64,000 nt of DNA, from assembly GCF_048553715.1 (NCBI RefSeq), contig NZ_JBLZNC010000001.1, forward strand, positions 434,001 to 498,000, given 5' to 3'. Below, piece after piece: positions 15,866 to 24,638 of the stretch; the stretch's first letter is position 1; each line of letters starts with the position of its first letter. The notes below the pieces were generated by a model that was not told where the DNA came from, did not search any database, and saw only the letters and a list, made by a program, of their open reading frames with translations. Source of the stretch: Sagittula sp048553715. Lineage in GTDB: Bacteria > Pseudomonadota > Alphaproteobacteria > Rhodobacterales > Rhodobacteraceae. Position numbers and translations under genes: made by a program.

Positions 15866-16957
15866 GTGAGCGCAGCCAAACGCCCCCCAAGGCTCGAAAT
15901 CCGCAACCTGACCCGCCAGTTCGACGGCCAGCGCGTTGTCGACGACGTGTCTCTGTCAATCGAGGCGGGGCAGGTGACCTGTCTTCTGGGGCCCTCCGGC
16001 TGCGGCAAATCGACGACTCTGCGCATGATCGCCGGCGTCGATATACAAGACACGGGCACCATTCATGTCGACGGAAAACTCATTTGCGACACGATGTTCC
16101 GCATCCCGCCGGAACGCCGCTCCATCGGTTTGATGTTTCAGGACTTTGCCCTGTTCCCGCATCTGTCGGTTGGCGAGAACGTGGCCTTCGGTTTGCGCCG
16201 CAGCGGACCCGACAAACGTGCAACAGCGCAACGTCTTCTGGATCGGGTTGGGCTGCTTCATTACATCGACCACTTTCCGCATCACCTCTCCGGTGGCGAA
16301 CAACAGCGCGTGGCGCTTGCCCGAGCGCTCGCGCCCCAGCCCAAAATCATGCTGATGGACGAACCGTTCAGCGGGCTCGACAATCGGCTGCGCGACGGGA
16401 TTCGCGATGAAACCCTCGACCTGCTCAAGGAAGAGGGCACCGCCGTCCTTCTGGTGACCCACGAGCCCGAGGAAGCCATGCGTATGGCCGATGAAATCGC
16501 GCTGATGCGGGGCGGACGGATCGTGCAACAGGGCGCGCCGTTCAACATTTACAACGCGCCGGTGGACAAGGGCGCAATGGCTTTCTTCAGCGACGTCAAT
16601 GTCTTGAGCGGCACAGTGAATGGCGCATTGACCGAAACCCCCTTCGGCCAATTCCTCGCACCGGGGGTGCCTGACGGCGCGCGTGTGGATATCGTATTCC
16701 GGCCACAACACGTGGGCATCGACTTCGACCGTGGCGGTCGTGGCCCCAATCCCACAGCCATCGCCGGCACACCCGCCCGCGGCGTGGTCCGGCGCGCGCG
16801 CTTCATGGGGGCCGAAAGCCTCATCGAATTCGACATGGACCACGACGGCAGCGTGATCAAAGCCACCGTGCCCAACGTTTTCCTGCCCAAAGTCGGGACG
16901 CCGCTGTGGCTCAGCTTGCGCCGTGACCGCTGCTTCGTCTTCCCGTCAGAGCCTTAA
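15866..16957 (+). CDS. ABC transporter ATP-binding protein (FbpC/PotA-like), orphan
   Basis: The 363-residue ATPase has Walker A GPSGCGKST (about residues 43-51), Q-loop FQDFALFPH, signature LSGGEQQR, Walker B IMLMDEPFSGLD and H-loop VTHEPEEA. A C-terminal TOBE_2 domain (about residues 245-360) is typical of importers for iron(III), polyamines or sulfate. It uses a GTG start with AAAGAGG at proper spacing. No permease or binding-protein gene adjoins it, so it must serve a permease encoded elsewhere or be a shared ATPase. It ends three bases into the convergent ribbon-helix-helix gene. Confidence 0.88.
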   Translation: MSAAKRPPRLEIRNLTRQFDGQRVVDDVSLSIEAGQVTCLLGPSGCGKSTTLRMIAGVDIQDTGTIHVDGKLICDTMFRIPPERRSIGLMFQDFALFPHLSVGENVAFGLRRSGPDKRATAQRLLDRVGLLHYIDHFPHHLSGGEQQRVALARALAPQPKIMLMDEPFSGLDNRLRDGIRDETLDLLKEEGTAVLLVTHEPEEAMRMADEIALMRGGRIVQQGAPFNIYNAPVDKGAMAFFSDVNVLSGTVNGALTETPFGQFLAPGVPDGARVDIVFRPQHVGIDFDRGGRGPNPTAIAGTPARGVVRRARFMGAESLIEFDMDHDGSVIKATVPNVFLPKVGTPLWLSLRRDRCFVFPSEP

Positions 16958-17181
16958 GCTCGCCGCTGCTCCAACAACCGGTTCAGCACAAACACCCGAA
17001 TAGATGAGGCAAGCCCCACATCCGGGTCACGCGCCTCATCAATTGCCGCAGCCAAGGCATTGATCGCCATACCTTCCTCCTGCGCGATGCGGCGAAACTC
17101 GCGCCAGAACACCTCTTCCAGCGACACCGATGTACGATGCCCCTGCAAGGTCAGGGAATGTTTGACGGGCCGGCCGCTCAT
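16954..17181 (-). CDS. Ribbon-helix-helix domain protein
   Basis: This 75-residue protein matches the RHH_4 type common beside fumC in Rhodobacteraceae: HSLTLQGHRTSVSLEEVFW (ribbon strand and first helix), FRRIAQEEGMAINALAAAID and SSIRVFVLNRL. It probably binds DNA as a dimer, but the target is unknown. Its ATG overlaps the stop of the DUF4169 gene by four bases (ATGA), so they form one translationally coupled unit. Confidence 0.88.
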   Translation of the reverse strand: MSGRPVKHSLTLQGHRTSVSLEEVFWREFRRIAQEEGMAINALAAAIDEARDPDVGLASSIRVFVLNRLLEQRRA

Positions 17182-17354
17182 GTTTCGGTCTTATGCCCAT
17201 CCAGATGGCGATCAGCCTTGTCCTTGGTCTGCCGCGCGGCCAGTTTCTGGACCTTGCTGACCCCGTGTTTGGCCGCATTGGCATCCCCCAAGGCACGCTT
17301 CTCCGAACGCGCCTTGTCTTTGCGTATCTGTCTGAGGTTCACGATCTTTGACAT
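17178..17354 (-). CDS. DUF4169 family small protein
   Basis: The 58-residue basic protein MSKIVNLRQIRKDKARSEKR... followed by ANAAKHGVSKVQK matches DUF4169 (N-L-R-x-A/I-R-K...ANAAKHGR). It is highly charged, probably a single helix, and of unknown function. The start is set at MSKIVN with GAGG upstream; the longer open frame continues through the fumC terminator hairpin and is not credible. It is coupled to the ribbon-helix-helix gene and lies downstream of fumC. Confidence 0.85.
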   Translation of the reverse strand: MSKIVNLRQIRKDKARSEKRALGDANAAKHGVSKVQKLAARQTKDKADRHLDGHKTET

Positions 17355-17393
17355 CTGCCTCGCCCGATCTGCCAACACAGTGCCAAACATAAC

Positions 17394-17424
17394 AAAACGC
17401 GCGCCCCACGAACAGGACGCGCGC
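17394..17424 (-). terminator. Terminator between fumC and DUF4169 gene
   Basis: On the minus strand CGCGCGTCC pairs with GGGGCGCGCG (one G-U pair) around a short loop and is followed by TTTTGTT. It would end fumC transcripts before the DUF4169 gene. Confidence 0.75.
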
Positions 17425-17428
17425 CATG

Positions 17429-17452
17429 CTTTTTCTTGGATCAAATACCTCG
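17429..17452 (-). repeat. Dispersed AGGTATTT...CCAAG element, copy B
   Basis: Read on the minus strand, GAGGTATTTGATCC then AAGAAAAAGC follows directly after a hairpin; it matches copy A at 19 of 22 positions. Confidence 0.5.
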
Positions 17453-17459
17453 CGGGGGT

Positions 17460-17480
17460 CCGGGGGTGCGACACCCCCGG
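17460..17480 (-). terminator. Hairpin immediately after fumC
   Basis: CCGGGGGTG, CGA, CACCCCCGG form a perfect 9-bp stem starting five bases after the fumC stop codon. There is no T run, so it may protect the 3' end rather than terminate alone; a second, U-tailed hairpin follows. Confidence 0.6.
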
Positions 17481-17484
17481 TCCG

Positions 17485-18882
<1,398 letters not shown>

Positions 18883-18993
18883 GGCTGGCTCCTGCATTTG
18901 TATGCGATTGCATGCCGAATAGCGCAAAGCCTTCCTTTGGGCAATCGGCCTTTGCCCCGTGGATACTGCGTCAGCCCCTGCAGGCAAAGCCTT

Positions 18994-20055
18994 TCATTCC
19001 TCGGCGGGCACAGGAACTGCGGGCAATGTTATGCGAAAACATGTGCCGCCGTCGGGCGCGTTTTCCGCGGCGATGCTACCCCCGCGCAGACGGATCATAC
19101 GGCGCAGCCCCAGCAGGCCAAAGCCCTTGCCGTAATCCACTGACCACCCCGTCAGGAAATCCAGACTGCCATCGGGCAGGCCGGGGCCGTTGTCTGTCAC
19201 AGTCAAAATTACATCACCGTTGGGGGCGGTCTCGGCCCCGATGCGCACTTTGACCACGTCGCGATTGGCGTGTTTGATGGCGTTGTCCACCAGATTGCGC
19301 AGGATGATCTGGATGGCGACCCGGTCACCGTGGATCATGACGGACGGGGCTTTCAGATCGTGCAGGCGCATCGGATCCAGCACCAGAAAAATGTCGCGCG
19401 CCAGCAGCCCGACATCAAAAGTTTCATGCAATTGCGAGGCGTTACTGGCCTCTGTGAATTTCAGGACCTCGTTGATCAGAAGCTGGGCTTTGTTGCTGAC
19501 CTGCTGCATCAGCTGGGCAATTTCCATCGCATCCTTGGCATTTTCCGGCAGATCCTCGCGTAGCATTTCCGCCAGACCTTCGATCCGGCGCATGGGCGCG
19601 CGCAGATCATGGGCCGCAAAGGCCAGATATTGTTCCATCTCAGAGCGCGCGCGTTCGACCAGACCCAGCGTTTCGACCTCGCGTTTCTGAAGCGCGCGCA
19701 GGGAGGCCAGCAAAACAGACGTCCCGATGATATGGGTCAGCGCGCCGTCATCATCGCGTAGGGGCGACAGGATGGTGTGGATTTCTGTGGGCGTCTCCGC
19801 CAGATCCAGCAACACATCGTAATGCAGTGGTCGGTCCGATTGCATCGCCTCCAGATGGCGGGCATAGGCAGCCTCGCCCATGGGGCCTGCGTAAACCTCC
19901 AGCGCGCTGCGCCCGATCACATCGGCACGCGCGCGATGACCGTGGGTCTCGCAGGCGCGATTCCAAAAGCAATAGACCGGGGTGCCATCATCCTTGATGC
20001 GCAGCACAAAAACCGGCTGCGCAATATGATCGAGGATGGCAAAATCGTGCGGCAT
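18994..20055 (-). CDS. PAS-domain sensor histidine kinase
   Basis: This 353-residue soluble kinase has a PAS domain (residues about 5-115, LDHIAQPVFVLRIKDDGTPV, FWNRACETHG), a dimerisation helix with the phospho-accepting His in FAAHDLRAPMRRIEG (about residue 150), and an ATPase domain with NLVDNAIKH (N box), TVTDNGPGLPDG (G1) and GKGFGLLGLRRM (G2). There are no membrane segments, so it senses an intracellular signal. No response regulator adjoins it; it lies between sspB and fumC, which are usually close neighbours in related genomes, so it may be an insertion. The ATG at MPHDF is preferred to an upstream GTG lacking a ribosome-binding site. Confidence 0.87.
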   Translation of the reverse strand: MPHDFAILDHIAQPVFVLRIKDDGTPVYCFWNRACETHGHRARADVIGRSALEVYAGPMGEAAYARHLEAMQSDRPLHYDVLLDLAETPTEIHTILSPLRDDDGALTHIIGTSVLLASLRALQKREVETLGLVERARSEMEQYLAFAAHDLRAPMRRIEGLAEMLREDLPENAKDAMEIAQLMQQVSNKAQLLINEVLKFTEASNASQLHETFDVGLLARDIFLVLDPMRLHDLKAPSVMIHGDRVAIQIILRNLVDNAIKHANRDVVKVRIGAETAPNGDVILTVTDNGPGLPDGSLDFLTGWSVDYGKGFGLLGLRRMIRLRGGSIAAENAPDGGTCFRITLPAVPVPAEE

Positions 20056-20108
20056 TGCAATTCCGTCAAAGAACGCAGCCACACAATCAGGAAAGTATTG
20101 ACGACAGG

Positions 20109-20582
20109 TTACTTCCTAAAGCGGTCGAGGCTGACCACTTCGGCGTCATGCTGCTCTTCGGGGGCGTCCTCGAAATCCGCCTCGGGCCCATCGTCGGGCG
20201 AGGTGGGATCGTCATCGCCATCCTCGTCATCCTGGCTTTCAAAGCGCAAGCCGAATTCGACGGACGGATCGACAAAGGTGCGGATCGAATCAAAAGGAAT
20301 GTTCAGCCGCTCCGGCGCATCGCCAAAGTTCAGCGTGACCGAAAACCCGTCCTCGCGCACGTCAAGATCATCATACCAGTTCTGCATGACCACCGTCATC
20401 TCGCCGGGATAGCGGTCGGTGAGCCAGTCTGCGATATCGACCTCCGGGTGGTGGGTGTCGAAAGTGATGAAGAAGTGGTGATCGCCCGGCAATCCATTCT
20501 GCGCCACATCGGTGAGCACTTCGTGGATCAGACCGCGCATGGCGCGGTGCATCAGTTTGCCGTAATCGATACTGTCGGACAT
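20109..20582 (-). CDS. sspB: SspB-like ClpXP adaptor (ssrA-tag tethering protein)
   Basis: The 157-residue adaptor delivers ssrA-tagged, ribosome-rescued proteins to ClpXP. The folded domain (residues about 1-118) includes IDYGKLMHRAMRGLIHEVL, LPGDHHFFITFDT, and MTVVMQNWYDDLDV with FSVTLNFGDAPERLNIPFDS. It is followed by a flexible acidic linker (residues about 119-145, Asp/Glu-rich) and the ClpX-binding tail EVVSLDRFRK. It lies about 530 bases from the ssrA gene on the same strand, a telling pairing of tag and adaptor. Confidence 0.92.
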   Translation of the reverse strand: MSDSIDYGKLMHRAMRGLIHEVLTDVAQNGLPGDHHFFITFDTHHPEVDIADWLTDRYPGEMTVVMQNWYDDLDVREDGFSVTLNFGDAPERLNIPFDSIRTFVDPSVEFGLRFESQDDEDGDDDPTSPDDGPEADFEDAPEEQHDAEVVSLDRFRK

Positions 20583-20672
20583 GTTCGGACCTTTAATTGC
20601 TTGGCGTCACCATATTGGATTTGACACAGAACAAAAGGCCCGAAACGCAAGGCTCGCGGCGGGAAAGGGTGA

Positions 20673-21029
20673 TCACGCGGGCCAGTTTGCCCAGATCAGC
20701 CAGATTGCGGGCAGTGCTTCCAGTGCGAACCACGCCAGCGCTTTGGGCTGGGGCGGTGCGTCGCGCAGCATCGACAGCGTCCGACCGGTCGCCGCACCCG
20801 CATAGGCCACGCCGAGCATGGCGTAGGCCCAGCCCGCGCCGGTGACCAGACAGACCACGCCCACAGCGACAAACAACCCACCGGCGGAGGCGCGCAGCTC
20901 GGACAGGCCCATGGTGGTATCACCGACCTTTAGGTCCAGCGCATCTGCGGCATAGCGTGGCGCAATGAACCCGATGGCCCCAAAGGCAATGGTCATCAGG
21001 GCGATTAAAATGTTGATGATCTCGGTCAT
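20673..21029 (-). CDS. DUF4345-like membrane protein
   Basis: The 118-residue protein has four predicted membrane helices: INILIALMTIAFGAIGFIAP, a second after SELRASAGGLFVAVGVVCLV, GWAYAMLGVAYAGAATGRTL and ALAWFALEALPAIWLIW. The pattern of Arg in ATGRTLSML and the RAxxGG motif of helix two fit DUF4345. Function is unknown. It is probably monocistronic, lying between sspB and ssrA. Confidence 0.8.
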   Translation of the reverse strand: MTEIINILIALMTIAFGAIGFIAPRYAADALDLKVGDTTMGLSELRASAGGLFVAVGVVCLVTGAGWAYAMLGVAYAGAATGRTLSMLRDAPPQPKALAWFALEALPAIWLIWANWPA

Positions 21030-21112
21030 GTGGCTCTCCGCTTTGACCAGCAGATAGCGGGCCGGTCGCGCAGATCAACGCGGCCAGAGCGGGTTGGTTC
21101 ATCACGATGAGG

Positions 21113-21431
21113 GGGGAAGTGCAGGTTTCTGTTGCCAGGTACCTGCGAACCCCGCCTTACGCGGCTAGGCGCAAGGACTTAAGATTTCGATTCCTCGAAC
21201 TGCTTACGCAGCCAGAGCAACCGGAGCACGATTGTCGTTTGCAATTGTACTTTTTGAACCGATAACGGTGGTATCTCACCGAAGCAAAGCTACATCTTTA
21301 CGCGTTCGTCGATCCTATTTCGGCCCCATGATCCCGCAAACGACGAGATATATGGTGGAGCCGCCGGGTACCGCCCCCGGGTCCGATCCGTTTATTACAT
21401 GCGCGTTTATGCCCATAGTCCCCGAAGGGAC
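21113..21431 (-). ncRNA. ssrA: Transfer-messenger RNA, circularly permuted two-piece form
   Basis: Read on the minus strand, the acceptor piece comes first: a T-arm sequence CGGACCCGGGGGCGGTACCC ending in GGCTCCACCA (the CCA at 21355-21353). After a 25-base intervening segment the coding piece starts with GGGGCCGAAATAGGATCGAC at 21327, the usual tmRNA 5' sequence. The tag frame (21242 down to 21204) reads GCA AAC GAC AAT CGT ..., giving ANDNRAPVALAA and TAA. A pseudoknot-like stem GCAGGT/ACCTGC closes the 3' part near 21121. The permuted order is typical of alphaproteobacteria; excision of the intervening segment yields two RNAs. The outer ends are estimates. It rescues stalled ribosomes and tags their products for ClpXP. 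Confidence 0.93.
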
Positions 21432-21437
21432 AGGATT

Positions 21438-21466
21438 GATATAGGCGGGGGCAGCGGGAATGCCAA
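21438..21466 (-). promoter_or_regulatory. Predicted sigma-70 promoter of ssrA
   Basis: On the minus strand TTGGCA (21466-21461), a 17-base spacer and TATATC (21443-21438) match the housekeeping consensus well and place the transcription start about seven bases further, at the start of the acceptor piece. Confidence 0.65.
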
Positions 21467-21589
21467 GGGGGTGCATGGGGATTTTATTGCGCAATGAAGG
21501 TCTGGTTGATGTGCTAGCTTTGCTGAGAGTTGTAACCAATTGTTAACGAATAAGAATGCAGTGAGGTCGCGGGCGGCGAGGCGACTGGG

Positions 21590-21630
21590 GGAGACTTTTT
21601 CTGTGCGCACAGCTCAGCTTCCCCCTGTAA
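21590..21630 (+). other. Structured stretch in the gap between ssrA and the beta-propeller gene
   Basis: GGGGGAG and CTTCCCCC arms enclose the perfect 12-base palindrome CTGTGCGCACAG (21601-21612). It could be a leader stem-loop of the downstream gene (start 50 bases later) or an operator. No other feature is visible in the 240-base gap apart from the ssrA promoter on the other strand. Confidence 0.3.
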
Positions 21631-21680
21631 CCGCCTAATTTACATGTTTATTCATCAAATTTCACGCCAGAGGTCACGTC

Positions 21681-22505
21681 ATGGTCGCAGAGCTTTGCAT
21701 TCACACTTTGTCTACGGGGATATCTCGGAGCCTGTGGCAAGGCGATCTGCATCTTGAAGCACCGAACTGGTCGCCGGATGGCCGCAGCCTGATTGTGAAC
21801 GGGGACGGGCGGCTTTACCGTTTCGATCTAGACACCGAAGCGCTGACACAGATCGATACCGGACGGCATGACCGGTTGAACAATGACCACGGCCCGTCGC
21901 CGGACGGGACAAAAATTGCCTTTTGTGACAAGGTGGATACCGGCAAATCCTGCATCTACACATTGACGCTGGACAAAGGCTCCGTGGACCGGATCACGCC
22001 GAATGTTCCAAGCTGGTTTCACGCCTGGTCGCCGGATGGGCGCCGCATGACCTATACCGCCGTGCGTGACGGGCAGTTCGGGATCTTCACTTGCGCCGCC
22101 GATGGACGGGACGAGCGCTGTCTCGTCACATCGGCCCATCACTATGACGGACCGGATTACACCCCCGATGGGGCGTGGATCTGGTTCAACAGCGCGCGCG
22201 GCGGGCCCGCCTCGGACCTGTGGCGCATCCGCACTGACGGGACTGGCCTGCAACAGATGACGCACAGCGACCGCGTCGAATGGTTTCCCCATCCAAGCCC
22301 CGATGGCGCTCATGTGCTGTACCTCAGCTATCCCGAAGGGACCCAAGGTCACCCGTTCGGCATGGACGTCGAACTGCGGCTGATGCCGGCGCAGGGCGGT
22401 GCCCCCGTGACAATAGAAAAACTGTATGGTGGGCAGGGCAGCCTGAACGTGCCGTGCTGGGCACCTGATGGTCACGCCTTCGCCTATATGCGGTATCACC
22501 GCTGA
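21681..22505 (+). CDS. TolB-like/WD40-like PD40 beta-propeller protein
   Basis: This 274-residue protein is built of repeated blades with the PD40 signature: APNWSPDGRSLIVNGDGRLY, GPSPDGTKIAFCDKVDTGKS, HAWSPDGRRMTYTAVRDGQF, PDYTPDGAWIWFNSARGGPA, PHPSPDGAHVLYLSYPEG and CWAPDGHAFAYMRY, about six blades. Unlike TolB it has no signal peptide and no N-terminal domain, so it is presumably cytoplasmic. Such proteins are often annotated as transporter-associated or hydrolase-like, but no catalytic motif is visible. It is monocistronic and followed by rarA. Confidence 0.82.
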   Translation: MVAELCIHTLSTGISRSLWQGDLHLEAPNWSPDGRSLIVNGDGRLYRFDLDTEALTQIDTGRHDRLNNDHGPSPDGTKIAFCDKVDTGKSCIYTLTLDKGSVDRITPNVPSWFHAWSPDGRRMTYTAVRDGQFGIFTCAADGRDERCLVTSAHHYDGPDYTPDGAWIWFNSARGGPASDLWRIRTDGTGLQQMTHSDRVEWFPHPSPDGAHVLYLSYPEGTQGHPFGMDVELRLMPAQGGAPVTIEKLYGGQGSLNVPCWAPDGHAFAYMRYHR

Positions 22506-22572
22506 TCCGCTTCCCATTGTGGGCCACGGCCGCTTTGCGATAGACAGGCGGCACAACCACAGGAGCCGCTGA

Positions 22573-23868
22573 ATGGATCTTTTCGATGCCGCACCGTCGG
22601 ACCGTCGCCGACCTTTGGCGGATGTGCTGCGCCCGACCACATTGGACGAGGTGATCGGGCAGACCGCGCTGGTGGCCGAAGGGTCGATCCTGCGGCGGCG
22701 TGTGGCGGCGGATGCGGTGGGCAGCGTGCTGCTGTACGGCCCGCCGGGCATTGGCAAGACCTCGATCGCGCGCGCCATCGGCAATATGCTGGGCAAGGAG
22801 TTCCGCGTGTTGCACGCCGCCGGTGTCCGTGTGCAGGACATTCGCAAGATCGCGGACGAGGCGCGCATTCGCCCGATCCTGATGTTCGTCGACGAGGTGC
22901 ACCGCCTGTCCGCCACCCAAGCCGACGACCTGCTGACCATTTGCGAGGAAGGCACCACGGATTTCATAGGCGCGACCACGGAAAATCCCTATCACGCCAT
23001 TCCCAAGGCGTTGATTTCGCGGTCTCAGGTGCTCAAGCTCGAACCGCTGACGCTGGAGGATATGGTGCAGGTGGTGCGGCGCGGTTTGGCGCATCTGTCC
23101 GCGCAAGGCATTGATATCGCGCTGACCGAGGCGCAGATCACCCTGATCGCCGGACGGTCGGGCGGCGACGCGCGACGCGCGCTGACCACCTTGGAAAGCC
23201 TGTCCATCGGTCATACGGGTGCGGTCACAGAGGCGATGATCGAAGAGGTCTATGCCGCAGCGCCGGTCAATTTCGACCGCACGGGGGATCAGCATTACGA
23301 CATCACCTCGGCCTTTATCAAATCCATGCGCGGCTCTGATCCCGATGCCACTTTGTACTGGCTGGCGGTGCTGGTGCATGCAGGGGAAGACCCGCGCTTT
23401 ATCGCGCGGCGCATCATGATCCACGCGTCGGAGGACATCGGGCTGGCCGACAACACCGCGCTGCAAACCGCCGTTGCCGCCGCCGAGGCGGTGGAGCGTG
23501 TGGGCTATCCGGAGGCGCAGATCATTCTGGCCCATGCGGCGCTACATATTGCCCGCGCGCCCAAATCAAACGCCGCCTGTCGCGGGATCGGGGCTGCGCT
23601 GTCCTATGTGCGCAGCCACCCGCAACTGTCGGTGCCCTTGCATCTGCGCGACGCCCATTATGCGGGGGCCAAGGCCTTGGGGCACAGCGGATACCGCTTT
23701 CCGCATAAGGACCCGCGTGGCTGGGTCGAGCAGACCTATGTGGAGGGCGTGCCGCGCGGCGCGTTCTACCAAAGCGATGCCCGCGATGCGGCAACCTTTG
23801 AAAAACGCGCCGATGCCCATTGGGAAAGCGTCACAGGCCAGCCCGCGCCGCGCACCTTTGACGACTAA
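22573..23868 (+). CDS. rarA: Replication-associated recombination protein A (MgsA/WRIP1 family AAA+ ATPase)
   Basis: The 431-residue ATPase acts at stalled replication forks. The N-terminal PLADVLRPTTLDEVIGQ is the family hallmark. Walker A is GPPGIGKTS (about residues 56-64), Walker B ILMFVDEVHR, sensor 1 GATTENP, and sensor 2 GGDARRALTTLE. The C-terminal tetramerisation region includes DPDATLYWLAVLVHAGEDPR and RRIMIHASEDIGLAD. The length is normal. Its stop overlaps the stop of the convergent small gene. Confidence 0.96.
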   Translation: MDLFDAAPSDRRRPLADVLRPTTLDEVIGQTALVAEGSILRRRVAADAVGSVLLYGPPGIGKTSIARAIGNMLGKEFRVLHAAGVRVQDIRKIADEARIRPILMFVDEVHRLSATQADDLLTICEEGTTDFIGATTENPYHAIPKALISRSQVLKLEPLTLEDMVQVVRRGLAHLSAQGIDIALTEAQITLIAGRSGGDARRALTTLESLSIGHTGAVTEAMIEEVYAAAPVNFDRTGDQHYDITSAFIKSMRGSDPDATLYWLAVLVHAGEDPRFIARRIMIHASEDIGLADNTALQTAVAAAEAVERVGYPEAQIILAHAALHIARAPKSNAACRGIGAALSYVRSHPQLSVPLHLRDAHYAGAKALGHSGYRFPHKDPRGWVEQTYVEGVPRGAFYQSDARDAATFEKRADAHWESVTGQPAPRTFDD

Positions 23869-24167
23869 AGCTGCAGCCGCCGTGCCCGCGCCCCGCCACG
23901 CCGTTTGGGCGCGGTTTTGACCATAGGCAACGGGCGGAGCGGCTGCTGAATCGACAGCGACAGCAGGCGGCAAAACACAGCCACCGCTGGCGAGGCCGGG
24001 GCCAATGGACGCGCAACTGCCCGCGCGCGCCGTGCCTCGGCAAGGTAGTCGGCGCAGGCGGGCAGGGCGCCCAGCCATTGCATATACCCCATCTGCCCCA
24101 GATCACGCGCCTGATCCGGAGGCAGCACCCCCACATCGAGTTTCGTCAATGTTTGTTCCAACTGCAT
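23865..24167 (-). CDS. Small hypothetical protein downstream of a cobalamin riboswitch
   Basis: The 100-residue protein starts MQLEQTLTKLDVGVLPPDQA, continues DLGQMGYMQWLGALPACADY and ends in a basic tail with KRRGGARARR. I recognise no domain. A single short hydrophobic patch (AVAVFCRLLSLSI) is not a clear membrane span. GGAGGG sits four bases before the ATG, a strong start; a 16-codon longer frame lacks one. A cobalamin riboswitch lies about 135 bases upstream on the same strand with nothing between, so vitamin B12 probably controls it. A role in B12-related physiology is inferred only from that. It overlaps the end of rarA by four bases. Confidence 0.7.
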   Translation of the reverse strand: MQLEQTLTKLDVGVLPPDQARDLGQMGYMQWLGALPACADYLAEARRARAVARPLAPASPAVAVFCRLLSLSIQQPLRPLPMVKTAPKRRGGARARRLQL

Positions 24168-24303
24168 CGCGCCCTCCGCGCCAAGAACGGGGGGCCACGA
24201 AGATGCTTCAGGCAAGCCGAACCGTGGTCAGCCACCGTCGCAATCCGTTGGGCCACCCGCCCGAACATCAAAATTGCTGCACCCGATGCGACGCATGAGG
24301 TGG

Positions 24304-24478
24304 AGATGGCAGGTCTCCTGACTTGCGGGTCGTTGCGCGTCCGAACCTTCCCGGACCGATGGTCCAGTGGTTGTCTCGGGGCGCTCGCCGCTTACAGTTG
24401 CGGGGGCAGTTGCGGCATTGGCCCGTTGGGCCGCACCACATTCCCTTTTCAGCCCGCCCCTGAAGGGCAAGGCACCAT
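24304..24478 (-). ncRNA. Cobalamin (AdoCbl) riboswitch
   Basis: On the minus strand the conserved elements appear in order: GGTGCC, then GGCTGAAAAGGGAATGTGGTG, GCCGCAACTGCCCCCGCAAC followed by TGTAAGCGGCGAGC, CCACTGGACC, GGTCCGGGAAGG and the B12 box GTCAGGAGACCTGCC (24322-24308). This is a nearly complete match to the aptamer. It precedes the small gene ending at 23865, and I see no uninterrupted terminator stem in the 130 bases between, so control may be by blocking ribosome binding. The rest of the 24168-24638 gap holds the promoter region of the divergent tonB operon. Confidence 0.92.
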
Positions 24479-24548
24479 CGCGGCAACTCTGCCACGGTCG
24501 CACAAACCTGTCCAGCGCCGCATATCCGAGCGTTTTAATAAACTAACC

Positions 24549-24576
24549 TTGACGCCCGCCACAGGGCTGGTATGCG
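24549..24576 (+). promoter_or_regulatory. Possible promoter of the exbB-tonB operon
   Basis: TTGACG, a 16-base spacer and TATGCG lie 63 bases upstream of the first gene. The -35 is good, the -10 weak. No iron-regulator box is obvious. Confidence 0.35.
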
Positions 24577-24638
24577 CGTATCCATGTAGCAAGCATGCAA
24601 TGCCAGCCACCTCATCAATATTCCGACCGGAGGACGCC

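Noticed and set aside
21232..21610. Short open frames on both strands around 21.2-21.6 kb
   Set aside because: They overlap the permuted tmRNA gene and its promoter.
24078..24638. Plus-strand frame continuous with the secreted protein gene upstream of 24639
   Set aside because: It passes antisense through the cobalamin riboswitch; the true start with CGGAGGA and a signal peptide is at 24639.
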